A DNA stretch of 64,000 nt from Pseudomonas monteilii NBRC 103158 = DSM 14164 (GTDB taxonomy: Bacteria > Pseudomonadota > Gammaproteobacteria > Pseudomonadales > Pseudomonadaceae). The stretch covers positions 1 through 64,000 of the forward strand of contig NZ_BBIS01000049.1 of assembly GCF_000730605.1 (NCBI RefSeq). The letters are read 5' to 3'. Made by a program: the position numbers and the translations under genes. This document shows, piece by piece, positions 25,772 to 33,776 of this stretch (positions are counted from its first letter, which is position 1; each line of letters starts with the position of its first letter). The notes under the pieces were generated by a model, which saw only the letters and a program-made list of their open reading frames with translations, did no database searches and had not been told where the DNA came from.

Positions 25772-28700
25772 GTGAGCGAGAGCGATGCGCAGTTCTTTGT
25801 GCGGGCGCACAATGGCTGGACTATGTCGTTTGATCGCAAGACCCTGCGGCGCGGTCGGGACTATGCCGATGAAGGCAGAAGCGCGATCGTATCGATCCTG
25901 GGCATGACGATCCGCGCTGAGTGTACAGGCTCAGCGGGCCGCACCTACTACCAGCGCATAACCCTGGACATGACTGAAGATGGCCTGGAATGCGAGGGCA
26001 GTTGCACATGCCCAGTAGGTGAGAACTGCAAGCATTGCGCCGCTGCACTTTACCTGCTGGAACAGGGCCCGGATTGCGGCGAAGGCGATCAGGACACCCT
26101 GCCTGCACCTGCCGAAACGACCCAGCACTCGCTCGACCTCCCCCCTGAACTCGCCCACTGGGTCGAAACCCTGGAAGTCCCGACCAAGCCCGCTGAACCC
26201 GCCAAGCGCAAAGGCCCCTCGCTCTACTACAAGGTCGTTAACGACCATGGCGTTTGCACGCTCAGCGTATCCAAAGGCACCCGCGAAGCCGATGGTCAGC
26301 TGAACCTGGGGCGTGCCAGCTCGCTGCCTGAAATGCTCTATTACACGCCGCGTTATGTCACAGATGAAGATCTGCGCATCCTCAGGTTGATTGACACCCT
26401 GGCCAATAATTCCAGCATGCCCATCGCAAGACTGGAAGGTAAACAAGGTGCAGAGCTGTATGAATTCGCACTTGCCAGTGGGCGCTTGATTCATGCCGAG
26501 CAACAGTTGCCATTAATCCCTGGGCCACCCCTGCAAGCCGAGTTCCGCTGGATGAGGCTTGAGAACGGCAGCTATCGCGGTTCGTGGCACAATGACGAGC
26601 GGATGCATGACGTGGCACTGCCGCTCGACCCGCTCTACTACATCGATACTCAAACGGGCATGACTGGCAAGCTTGAACATGGCCTTGACCCGTTCATTGC
26701 CAGCCAACTGGCAAGCGCACCTACGGTGCCCGAACACTTGATCATCCCCCTGAGCCACCGGTTGAATGCGCTGAATCGCCAGGTTCCAACGCCTACAAGC
26801 GTACGCAGTGAAGAGATCGACAGTATTCAACCCAGGCCGCAAATGACGCTGGGCAGCCTCGAATTCAGCGCCTACATGCCCAAGACCGGCCGCATGCAGC
26901 GGCAGATGCAGCATCGGGCCGCACTGGCGTTCGACTATGACGGTTTACGCGCCAGCGGCAGCGACGAAAAACCGCTGACCCGCCTGGTCGACAACACCAG
27001 CCAGCGCATCCGCCGCCAGCCGCAGGCCGAGCAGGCGCTGCGCAAGGTGCTGCGCGACCTGGGCTTCAAAGCCGCCACCCGACAAAGCAAGGCCCTGCCC
27101 GACAGCGCCGGCGAGATGTTTCAGCTGCCAGACGACGAAGCCTGGCTGCGCTTTGCCCGCGAAGGCCTGCCGCGCCTGCGCGAAGCCGGGTGGGACATCG
27201 ACATCCACCGCGATTTCGCCTTCAACCTGCAAGAGGTGGACGACTGGTACGCCACCATCGACGAAGCCCCCGGCCATGAATGGTTCGACCTGGAGCTGGG
27301 TATCGTGGTCGACGGCCAGCGCCACAGCCTGCTGCCGATCGTACTGCAACTGCTGCGCAGTAACCCGGAATTGCTGCGCCCCAGCGAACTGGCCCGGCGC
27401 AGCGACGACGAGCACCTGCTGATCGACCTCAACCGCGGCCGCCTCGATGCTTCGGCCCTGCGCGTTGCCCTGCCCTACGGCCGCATCAAGGCCGTAATGG
27501 GCACCTTGGGCGAGCTGTACCTGCACGAAGACTTAGCCGGCCGGTCCCTGCGCCTGGACCGCGCCGATGCCGCACGCCTGAACGAGATCGAAGGCTTGCC
27601 CCTGCACTGGGAAGGCGGCGCACATGTGCGGGATCTGGGCCGCCGCCTGCGCGACGCCCGCGACTTGCAGGTAGCCCCGCCGACAGGGCTGCAGGCCAGC
27701 CTGCGCCCCTACCAGCAACAGGGCCTTAACTGGCTGCAGGCACTACGCGAAATGGGCACCGGCGGCATCCTGGGCGACGACATGGGCTTGGGCAAGACCC
27801 TGCAGGCCCTGGCGCACCTGCTGCTGGAAAAGCAGGCCGGGCGACTGACCGCTCCCGCCCTGGCAGTGATGCCGACCAGCCTGGTGCCCAACTGGCTGGA
27901 CGAAGCCCAGCGCTTCGCCCCCGACCTGCGCGTGCTGGCCCTGCAAGGCCCAGGGCGCAGCAAGCATTTCACCACGCTGCACGACTACGACCTGGTGCTG
28001 ACCACCTACGCCCTGGTGCCACGCGACCTCGAACACCTGCGCAGCCAACCCTGGCATGTACTGGTGCTGGACGAGGCGCAAAACATCAAGAGCAGCACCA
28101 GCAAGGCCGCACTCGCCGTCTGCGAGCTGCAGGCCAACCAGCGCCTGTGCCTCACCGGCACGCCAATGGAAAACAACCTGGGCGAGCTGTGGTCGATCTT
28201 CCACTTCCTGATGCCCGGCTGGCTGGGTGACCTGAAGCGCTTCAACCAGGACTACCGTACCCCCATCGAGCGCCATGGCGACAGCGAGCGACTGGCTCAC
28301 TTGGTTACACGCATTCGCCCGTTCCTGTTGCGCCGCACCAAGGAACAGGTGGCCACCGAGCTGCCTGCCAAGACCGAGATGGTGCACTGGGTGGAGCTGA
28401 GCGACGCCCAGCGCGACACCTACGAGGCCGTGCGCGTGGCGATGGACAAGAAAGTGCGCGACGAAATCGCCCGCAATGGCGCCGCCCGCAGCCAGATCGT
28501 CATCCTCGACGCCCTGCTCAAGCTGCGCCAGGTGTGCTGCGACCTGCGCCTGGTCAAGGGTGTGGAAAGCAAGGGTAACCAGGCCGACAAGGGCAAGCTG
28601 GGTGCGCTGCTGGAAATGCTCGAAGAACTGCTCAGCGAAGGGCGGCGGGTACTGTTGTTCTCGCAATTCACCTCGATGTTGGCGCTAATCGAGCAAGAAC

Positions 28701-29116
28701 TGCAAAAGCGCAAAATCCGTTACAGCCTGCTGACCGGTGACACCCGCGACCGGCGCACGCCGGTACAGCAATTCCAGCAAGGTGACAGCGACGTGTTCCT
28801 GATCAGCCTCAAGGCAGGTGGTGTGGGGCTGAACCTGACGGCTGCGGACACGGTGATCCACTTCGATCCCTGGTGGAACCCGGCCAGTGAAAACCAGGCC
28901 ACCGACCGCGCCTACCGCATTGGCCAGGACAAGCCGGTGTTCGTGTTCAAGCTGATTACCAGGGGTACGGTGGAAGAGAAGATCCAGTTGCTGCAACAAG
29001 AGAAGGCGGCGCTGGCGGCGAGCTTGCTGGATGGCGGGCAGGCTGGGCAATGGCGCATGGGGGATGAGGAAATCGAGGCGTTGTTTGCGCCGCTGCCGGG
29101 GAAGCGTGGGCGGTGA
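25772..29116 (+). CDS. SNF2-family helicase with SWIM zinc finger
   Basis: This 1114-residue ATPase has an N-terminal SWIM zinc finger, CEGSCTCPVGENCKHCAAALY (about residues 75-95), a large middle region of unknown fold (about 110-640), and a C-terminal Snf2/Rad54-like motor. Motor motifs are ILGDDMGLGKTLQALAHLL (motif I, about 665-683), VLDEAQNIKS (motif II), LCLTGTPMENNLGELWSIF (motif III), LISLKAGGVGLNLTAADTVIHFDPWWNP (motif V) and QATDRAYRIGQ (motif VI). It probably translocates on DNA and remodels protein-DNA complexes. GTG 25772 starts one base after the csiV stop. Base composition changes sharply inside the gene: the first third is near 50-55% GC, the rest near 70%. Confidence 0.9.
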   Translation: MSESDAQFFVRAHNGWTMSFDRKTLRRGRDYADEGRSAIVSILGMTIRAECTGSAGRTYYQRITLDMTEDGLECEGSCTCPVGENCKHCAAALYLLEQGPDCGEGDQDTLPAPAETTQHSLDLPPELAHWVETLEVPTKPAEPAKRKGPSLYYKVVNDHGVCTLSVSKGTREADGQLNLGRASSLPEMLYYTPRYVTDEDLRILRLIDTLANNSSMPIARLEGKQGAELYEFALASGRLIHAEQQLPLIPGPPLQAEFRWMRLENGSYRGSWHNDERMHDVALPLDPLYYIDTQTGMTGKLEHGLDPFIASQLASAPTVPEHLIIPLSHRLNALNRQVPTPTSVRSEEIDSIQPRPQMTLGSLEFSAYMPKTGRMQRQMQHRAALAFDYDGLRASGSDEKPLTRLVDNTSQRIRRQPQAEQALRKVLRDLGFKAATRQSKALPDSAGEMFQLPDDEAWLRFAREGLPRLREAGWDIDIHRDFAFNLQEVDDWYATIDEAPGHEWFDLELGIVVDGQRHSLLPIVLQLLRSNPELLRPSELARRSDDEHLLIDLNRGRLDASALRVALPYGRIKAVMGTLGELYLHEDLAGRSLRLDRADAARLNEIEGLPLHWEGGAHVRDLGRRLRDARDLQVAPPTGLQASLRPYQQQGLNWLQALREMGTGGILGDDMGLGKTLQALAHLLLEKQAGRLTAPALAVMPTSLVPNWLDEAQRFAPDLRVLALQGPGRSKHFTTLHDYDLVLTTYALVPRDLEHLRSQPWHVLVLDEAQNIKSSTSKAALAVCELQANQRLCLTGTPMENNLGELWSIFHFLMPGWLGDLKRFNQDYRTPIERHGDSERLAHLVTRIRPFLLRRTKEQVATELPAKTEMVHWVELSDAQRDTYEAVRVAMDKKVRDEIARNGAARSQIVILDALLKLRQVCCDLRLVKGVESKGNQADKGKLGALLEMLEELLSEGRRVLLFSQFTSMLALIEQELQKRKIRYSLLTGDTRDRRTPVQQFQQGDSDVFLISLKAGGVGLNLTAADTVIHFDPWWNPASENQATDRAYRIGQDKPVFVFKLITRGTVEEKIQLLQQEKAALAASLLDGGQAGQWRMGDEEIEALFAPLPGKRGR

Positions 29117-29157
29117 GTGTTTCGGGGCGCATGACTTGAGGGTTTTGTCGCCCGTCA

Positions 29158-29187
29158 GATCGAGCGCCGCGCGGGCGGCGCTCGATC
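29158..29187. repeat. Palindromic repeat, family CGAGCGCCGC (copy 2)
   Basis: GATCGAGCGCCGC and GCGGCGCTCGATC form a perfect 13-bp stem around the loop GCGG. It shares its core with the copy at 20000-20023. It lies between the convergent SNF2 and nagZ genes and may act as a bidirectional transcription end. Confidence 0.85.
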
Positions 29188-29224
29188 TCGGCAACCCCGG
29201 AAAACTCAAGACCTACGCTTCGGC

Positions 29225-30235
29225 TCAATCAACCAGCTGGGCCTCCTTCAACGCCCCCAACGCCTCCAGCCAGCGCGGCTGCTGTCGGTAATCGGTCCGC
29301 GCAAACCCCTGCCCACGCATCCGCGCAATTCGCGGCGAGGGCTTCACTTTCATCCGCTGCGCCGCACTCAGTGCAAGCTCAGCCGCCGCCCGGTCGTTAC
29401 ACACCAGGCCCATGTCACAGCCGGCACTCAGCGCCGCCTCGATACGGCTGGCCGCATCACCCACCACATGTGCCCCGGCCATCGACAGGTCATCACTGAA
29501 GATCACCCCGTCGAAGCCCAGCTCGCCACGCAGGATGTCCTGCAGCCAGCGCCGCGAGAAACCGGCTGGCTGGTTGTCGACCTGCGGGTAGATGACATGC
29601 GCCGGCATCACCGCTGCCAGTTGCCCGCTCAGGCGGGTGAACGGCACCAGGTCGGCCTGGCGCAGCTGCTCAAGGCTGCGCTCATCGGTAGGGATGGCCA
29701 CATGCGAGTCGGCCTCGGCCCAGCCATGCCCCGGGAAATGTTTGCCACAAGCGGCCATGCCCGCCGCATTCATGCCGCGAATGAAGGCCCCGGCCAGTTG
29801 CGTGGCACGCAGCGGGTCACCCTCGAAGGCGCGGCTGCCAACCACGGCGCTACGCTGGTGGTCCAAGTCGAGCACCGGGGCAAAGCTCAGGTCCAGGCCA
29901 ACCGCCAGCACCTCGGTCGCCATCAGCCAGCCGCATTGCTCGGCCAGGTACTCGGCATTGTCATTGTCGGCCAGCGCACGCATGGCTGGCAGGCGCACAA
30001 AGCCCTGACGCAGGCGCTGCACACGGCCACCTTCCTGGTCTACCGCCAGGATCAGGTCGGGGCGAATGGCGCGGATCGACGCACACAGCTCACGCACCTG
30101 GCGCGGGCTATCGATGTTGCGGGCAAAGATGATCAGGCCAGCCACTTCGGGCTGGCGCAGCAAGTGACGGTCTTCGGCGGTCAGCCATTTACCGGCGATA
30201 TCCACCATCAGGGAGCCTTGCAGGCTGACGGTCAT
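29225..30235 (-). CDS. nagZ: Beta-N-acetylhexosaminidase NagZ
   Basis: NagZ is a cytoplasmic family 3 glycosidase that removes GlcNAc from anhydro-muropeptides in cell-wall recycling, supplying the signals that induce AmpC-type beta-lactamase in many Pseudomonas. The 336-residue protein has DQEGGRVQRLR (about 67-77), the KHFPGHGWAEADSH signature (about 165-178, with the Asp/His general acid pair) and the nucleophile Asp in FDGVIFSDDLSM (about 243-254). GAAGGA lies 6 bases before the ATG. The L,D-transpeptidase gene ends 10 bases upstream, so the two are probably co-transcribed. Confidence 0.95.
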   Translation of the reverse strand: MTVSLQGSLMVDIAGKWLTAEDRHLLRQPEVAGLIIFARNIDSPRQVRELCASIRAIRPDLILAVDQEGGRVQRLRQGFVRLPAMRALADNDNAEYLAEQCGWLMATEVLAVGLDLSFAPVLDLDHQRSAVVGSRAFEGDPLRATQLAGAFIRGMNAAGMAACGKHFPGHGWAEADSHVAIPTDERSLEQLRQADLVPFTRLSGQLAAVMPAHVIYPQVDNQPAGFSRRWLQDILRGELGFDGVIFSDDLSMAGAHVVGDAASRIEAALSAGCDMGLVCNDRAAAELALSAAQRMKVKPSPRIARMRGQGFARTDYRQQPRWLEALGALKEAQLVD

Positions 30236-30245
30236 GGGTAATCCT

Positions 30246-30770
30246 TCATTGAAGACTGAGAGAAGCCCACTGGGGGCAGGCAGCTTGTTCGATGCGCACC
30301 GGGCAATGGACCGGCACCCGCTCGAACAGGCTTAGCAAGTCGGTATTACGCAGGCGTATGCAGCCATGGGACAACGCTACGCCCATGGGTTCCGTATCCG
30401 GAGTGCCATGCAGGTAGATATAGCGGCGGAACGTGTCGACCGCACCCAGGCGGTTGACACCAGGCTCGCAGCCGCTGAGCCAGAGGATGCGGGTGAGAAT
30501 CCAGTCGCGCTCGGGGTTTTGCGCGTGCAGCTCCGGCGACCACACCTCACCCGTCCAGCGCCGCCCGGCCAATACCGCATTCAGCGGCAGGCCTGCGCCA
30601 ATCTTTGCCCGCACCTGATGCAGGCCGCGCGGCGTACACCCCGAACCGTTGCGCTCACCGACTCCGTTACGCGCCGTGGACACTGGCACGCGCACGCGCA
30701 ACTGGCCACGGGCAAAACCGTACAGGCATTGGTCAGCAAGGGAAATGTGCAACAGATCGAGGTCGGGCAT
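30246..30770 (-). CDS. L,D-transpeptidase (YkuD/ErfK family)
   Basis: This 174-residue protein is almost entirely a YkuD domain. The catalytic motif is YIYLHGTPDTEPMGVALSHGCIRLRN, with the His and Cys of the H..SHGC(I)R signature near residues 122 and 139. Such enzymes make or remodel 3-3 peptidoglycan cross-links or attach proteins to the wall. No signal peptide is visible at ATG 30770 (MPDLDLLHISLADQ), so a cytoplasmic role or non-classical export must be considered. An upstream in-frame ATG would add a Pro-rich, non-signal leader that overlaps psrA. It lies between psrA and nagZ, an arrangement that suggests cell-wall recycling. Confidence 0.88.
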   Translation of the reverse strand: MPDLDLLHISLADQCLYGFARGQLRVRVPVSTARNGVGERNGSGCTPRGLHQVRAKIGAGLPLNAVLAGRRWTGEVWSPELHAQNPERDWILTRILWLSGCEPGVNRLGAVDTFRRYIYLHGTPDTEPMGVALSHGCIRLRNTDLLSLFERVPVHCPVRIEQAACPQWASLSLQ

Positions 30771-30810
30771 GGGCGCTAGCTTAGCCGAAGCGCCCTGCCC
30801 CGCCCAGCCT

Positions 30811-31524
30811 TCAGGCTTTGGCGGTGGTAGCGCTGACGCTGGTCTTGGTACGCGGGCGCAACTGGGCGGTGGCCATGGCGTCATCGGTGACACCGCTATC
30901 GGCACGCATGCCGGCCGCCAGGAACGGCACCATCAGGCGCATCACCTGCTCGATCGAGGTATTGATGCCGAAGTCGGTCTCGGCGATCGCCCGCAGGGCC
31001 TTGATACCGGACATGCTGAAGGCTGCGGCGCCGAGCATGAAGTGCACACGCCAGAACAGCTCCAGCGGTGGAATGCGTGGCGCGGCCTCGTTGACCAGCA
31101 GCATGTAGCGGCGGAATACCTTGCCGTACATGTCTTCCAGATAGCGCCGCAGGTGGCCCTGGCTCTGGCTGAAAGCCAGGCCCAGCAATCGCATGAAGAT
31201 CGACAGGTCATTGTTGCTGCGAGGCTGCACCGCCAGCGCCTGCTCCACCAGCATTTCCAGCAGCTCTTCAAGGCTGGGTTTTTGTTCCGGCTTGGCCTGA
31301 CGCCGCTCGAGCTCACGCTCCAGGCTGGCACAAAACGGGCCGAGGAAGCGCGAGAACACAGCCTGGATCAGCGCCTTCTTGGAGCCGAAATGATAGTTGA
31401 CGGCCGCCAGGTTGACCCCGGCCTTGCTGGTAATCAGCCGCAACGAGGTTTCGGCGAACCCCCTTTCCGCGAACAGCTGCTCGGCAGCATCGAGAATGCG
31501 TTCAACGGTTTCCGATTGGGCCAT
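30811..31524 (-). CDS. psrA: TetR-family fatty-acid-responsive regulator PsrA
   Basis: This 237-residue TetR regulator has the N-terminal helix-turn-helix ERILDAAEQLFAERGFAETSLRLITSKAGVNLAAVNYHFGSKKALI and an all-helical ligand domain. The sequence and its place next to lexA match PsrA of P. aeruginosa and P. putida, which senses long-chain fatty acids, represses fatty-acid degradation genes and itself, and activates rpoS. ATG 31524 (MAQSETVERI) is the normal start; the upstream in-frame ATG reads through the operator. Two PsrA-type palindromes lie 25-51 bases upstream. The L,D-transpeptidase and nagZ genes follow on the same strand. Confidence 0.92.
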   Translation of the reverse strand: MAQSETVERILDAAEQLFAERGFAETSLRLITSKAGVNLAAVNYHFGSKKALIQAVFSRFLGPFCASLERELERRQAKPEQKPSLEELLEMLVEQALAVQPRSNNDLSIFMRLLGLAFSQSQGHLRRYLEDMYGKVFRRYMLLVNEAAPRIPPLELFWRVHFMLGAAAFSMSGIKALRAIAETDFGINTSIEQVMRLMVPFLAAGMRADSGVTDDAMATAQLRPRTKTSVSATTAKA

Positions 31525-31548
31525 GACTACTCCGGGTACTCCGCCAGA

Positions 31549-31575
31549 CAAACAAGTGTTTGAAACATACGTTTC
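31549..31575. promoter_or_regulatory. Twin PsrA operators upstream of psrA
   Basis: CAAAC-AAGT-GTTTG (31549-31562) and GAAAC-ATAC-GTTTC (31562-31575) are two palindromes of the PsrA consensus (G/C)AAAC-N2-4-GTTT(G/C). They share one base and lie in the psrA leader, as expected for autoregulation. Confidence 0.85.
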
Positions 31576-31694
31576 AGCCCCGCTTCTGTCAAGGCTCGGT
31601 GACCGGGCGGTCGCCATTTAAAAGCGCCAGACGGCCGGCTGCAAGCGCCACCTCTGCTGTTTATTGCGCCTTTTGGCTTGCAGCGCATCCAGTA

Positions 31695-31729
31695 CTGTAT
31701 ATAATCCCAGTCACTGTACAAAAAGACAG
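31695..31729 (+). promoter_or_regulatory. Two LexA (SOS) boxes and -10 element of lexA
   Basis: CTG-N10-CAG occurs twice, at 31695-31710 and 31714-31729, 11 to 45 bases before the lexA ATG. A TATAAT at 31700-31705 lies inside the first box, with a weak TTGCAG at 31678-31683 as the likely -35. This is the classic autorepressed arrangement. Confidence 0.93.
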
Positions 31730-31739
31730 AGCGCTCACC

Positions 31740-32348
31740 ATGTTGAAACTGACGCCACGCCAAGCCGAAATTCTCGCGTTCATCAAACGCTGCCTGGAAG
31801 ACAACGGCTTCCCGCCGACGCGCGCCGAGATCGCTCAGGAGCTGGGCTTCAAGTCGCCCAACGCCGCCGAGGAACACCTCAAGGCACTCGCCCGCAAAGG
31901 CGCCATCGAGATGACCCCGGGCGCCTCCCGTGGTATCCGCATTCCCGGCCTGGAAGCCAAAGCCGAAGAAAGCGGCCTGCCAATCATCGGCCGGGTTGCT
32001 GCCGGTGCGCCGATCCTTGCCGAACAGCACATCGAGCAATCCTGCAACATCAGCCCCGCCTTCTTCCACCCCCAAGCCGACTATCTGTTGCGCGTACACG
32101 GCATGAGCATGAAAGACGTCGGCATCTTCGACGGCGACCTGCTGGCGGTACACACCTGCCGCGAAGCCCGCAACGGCCAGATCGTGGTGGCCCGCATCGG
32201 CGACGAAGTAACCGTGAAGCGCTTCAAGCGTGAGGGCAGCAAGGTATGGCTGCTTGCCGAAAACCCCGAATTCGCCCCCATCGAAGTCGACCTGAAAGAA
32301 CAGGAGCTGGTGATCGAGGGCTTGAGCGTCGGCGTCATTCGCCGCTGA
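31740..32348 (+). CDS. lexA: SOS response repressor LexA
   Basis: LexA represses DNA-damage genes and cleaves itself when RecA filaments form. The 202-residue protein has an N-terminal winged helix (LTPRQAEILAFIKRCLEDNGFPPTRAEIAQELGF), the cleavage site Ala88-Gly89 in GRVAAGAPILA, the nucleophile Ser123 in HGMSMKDVGIFDGD and Lys160 in TVKRFKR. Both catalytic residues and the scissile bond are intact. sulA follows 13 bases after the stop, so both fall under the same two SOS boxes. Confidence 0.97.
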   Translation: MLKLTPRQAEILAFIKRCLEDNGFPPTRAEIAQELGFKSPNAAEEHLKALARKGAIEMTPGASRGIRIPGLEAKAEESGLPIIGRVAAGAPILAEQHIEQSCNISPAFFHPQADYLLRVHGMSMKDVGIFDGDLLAVHTCREARNGQIVVARIGDEVTVKRFKREGSKVWLLAENPEFAPIEVDLKEQELVIEGLSVGVIRR

Positions 32349-32361
32349 TCCAGGAGGCGTC

Positions 32362-32838
32362 ATGCAGCAGTTCATTCACGCACCCGAGCAAGCCCAGTTG
32401 CCCCTGTTCGAAGCTTTTCTCGCCCAGCCCGTGCTACCGGGCCTGAAAGCCAGTGAACTGGCACGCAAGAGCAGCCAACCCGAGCTGTTCAGCGAACTGT
32501 CGCTGCGCGGCGCCCCTGGGCACTGCCAAAGCCTGCTGGCACCGGTACTGCGCGAGCTGAGCGAAGAGGACGAGGCCCGCTGGCTGACCCTGATCGCTCC
32601 GCCCTCCAGCCTGACCCAGGCCTGGTTGCGCGATGCCGGGCTCAACCGTGAACGTATTTTGCTGCTGCAACCTCGCAGCAATCAAAGCCCGCTGCAACTA
32701 GCCTGCGAGGCCTTGCGCCTTGGCCTCAGCCACACCGTGGTGAGCTGGCTGGGTAGCGTCAATGCCACTGCACGCCAACAGTTGCTACGCGCGGCCAGTG
32801 CCGGAAATGCACAAAGCCTGAACATCCGCCTCGGCTGA
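32362..32838 (+). CDS. sulA: SOS cell-division inhibitor SulA
   Basis: This 158-residue SulA-family protein binds FtsZ and blocks septation during DNA damage. The central segment LTLIAPPSSLTQAWLRDAGLNRERILLLQPRSNQSPLQLACEALRLGLSHTVVSWLG matches the RecA-like SulA fold and its FtsZ-contacting surface. It sits in an operon with lexA, the usual Pseudomonas arrangement, and shares its SOS control. GGAGG lies about 6 bases before the ATG. Confidence 0.9.
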   Translation: MQQFIHAPEQAQLPLFEAFLAQPVLPGLKASELARKSSQPELFSELSLRGAPGHCQSLLAPVLRELSEEDEARWLTLIAPPSSLTQAWLRDAGLNRERILLLQPRSNQSPLQLACEALRLGLSHTVVSWLGSVNATARQQLLRAASAGNAQSLNIRLG

Positions 32839-32841
32839 TGT

Positions 32842-32873
32842 TCAGGCTTTGCCTGTCACTTCAAAAAGCCTGA
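32842..32873. terminator. Weak hairpin after sulA
   Basis: TCAGGCTTT and AAAGCCTGA form a 9-bp stem with a 14-base loop, between the convergent sulA and the 77-residue gene. A/T runs inside the arms give modest terminator potential on both strands. Confidence 0.5.
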
Positions 32874-32888
32874 CACGTTGCTGCACCC

Positions 32889-33122
32889 TTAGTGCAGCAC
32901 ACGCGGCCCTTCATCACGCTCAAGCTCGCCATCCATCAGGCGACCGGCCATCTGCACGCCCACACTGAGCATGGCCTTGGCCACTTCCACATGCTGGCCC
33001 TGCAGGAACACCTTGGCGTCTTCCGAGAAATCCAGGGTTACCAGAGAGCCCTCATCCTCGGCGCGACGCAGTTCGATGCGGCCATCAGGCAACTCGACAA
33101 TTTCCAGAAACGACGTAGACAT
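32889..33122 (-). CDS. Conserved Pseudomonas small protein (PA3009-like)
   Basis: This is a 77-residue acidic protein starting MSTSFLEIVELPDGRIELRRAEDEGSLVTLDFSEDAKVFLQGQHVEVAKAML. A beta-rich first half is followed by a helix, and I know no catalytic motif. The position between sulA and a DUF6586 gene matches PA3009 in P. aeruginosa. GGAGA lies about 10 bases before ATG 33122. Its function is unknown; the DUF6586 gene ends about 50 bases upstream on the same strand. Confidence 0.75.
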   Translation of the reverse strand: MSTSFLEIVELPDGRIELRRAEDEGSLVTLDFSEDAKVFLQGQHVEVAKAMLSVGVQMAGRLMDGELERDEGPRVLH

Positions 33123-33172
33123 AAATGGCAGTTCTCCGCGAAAGGCCGCTAGTGTATCAGCCGTTGCGGCTA

Positions 33173-33688
33173 TCAGCACTCACTCAACGCATCGCGGAAA
33201 CGTCTCACCAAGCCCTTGAGGTTGCTGCGCCAGCTTTCCAGCTCGGCACGCGACAGTGCAGGATGCTCGGGCTCATCGAGATTGACGGCCTGGATCAGGG
33301 GTTGGGTAACGTCAGTTTTCGGCGCCTTCTTCGCGACAGGTGGTCGGAACAAATCGGCATAAGCACCCAGCATTTGCGCCAGCCAGGTTTCGCGCTGGCG
33401 GGCGATTTCCAGTAGCTCAGCCACTTCCGGGATGGCGATGCCGTTCAAGGCATCGTCAGCCAGGGCTTGCTCGACCGTTGCAACAACCGGCAGGCGGTAG
33501 AAGCCGCCGATCTCATAACACAGGCCCAGCAGCGCGCCGTACAGATGGAACAGCGCCGATTCGCGTTCAGCCTGCACCAGGCCTTGAGCGTTCATGGCCT
33601 GGCTTTGCTCGGCCTTGGCCATGGACTCCAGGGCGAGGCCGGCGAAGAACAGTTTCTGGTTGGTACGGGTATACAGTTCCTGGGCCAT
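33173..33688 (-). CDS. DUF6586 family protein (171 aa)
   Basis: This is a mostly helical 171-residue protein beginning MAQELYTRTNQKLFFAGLALESMAKAEQS and ending with a conserved ELESWRSNLKGLVRRFRDAL helix. It corresponds to PA3010 of P. aeruginosa, placed between topA and the PA3009-like gene. No signal peptide, membrane segment or catalytic motif is visible. ATG 33688 follows GGAGG in the leader. Its role is unknown; neighbours suggest only that it is core genome. Confidence 0.75.
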   Translation of the reverse strand: MAQELYTRTNQKLFFAGLALESMAKAEQSQAMNAQGLVQAERESALFHLYGALLGLCYEIGGFYRLPVVATVEQALADDALNGIAIPEVAELLEIARQRETWLAQMLGAYADLFRPPVAKKAPKTDVTQPLIQAVNLDEPEHPALSRAELESWRSNLKGLVRRFRDALSEC

Positions 33689-33736
33689 TTCAGTGGCCTC
33701 CCTAAGGCTGCAAGGCGAATACATGCATCATAAATG

Positions 33737-33761
33737 ATTGGGGCCGCAAAGCGGCCCCAAT
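33737..33761 (-). terminator. Hairpin downstream of topA
   Basis: ATTGGGGCCGC and GCGGCCCCAAT form a perfect 11-bp stem with an AAA loop, 16 bases past the topA stop on the minus strand. No clear U-tract follows. Confidence 0.6.
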
Positions 33762-33776
33762 TGCTGCACTGAAGAA

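Noticed and set aside
23911..25839. A 642-codon minus-strand frame across the mfd end and csiV
   Set aside because: It is antisense to mfd and csiV, both of which have clear families and ribosome sites.
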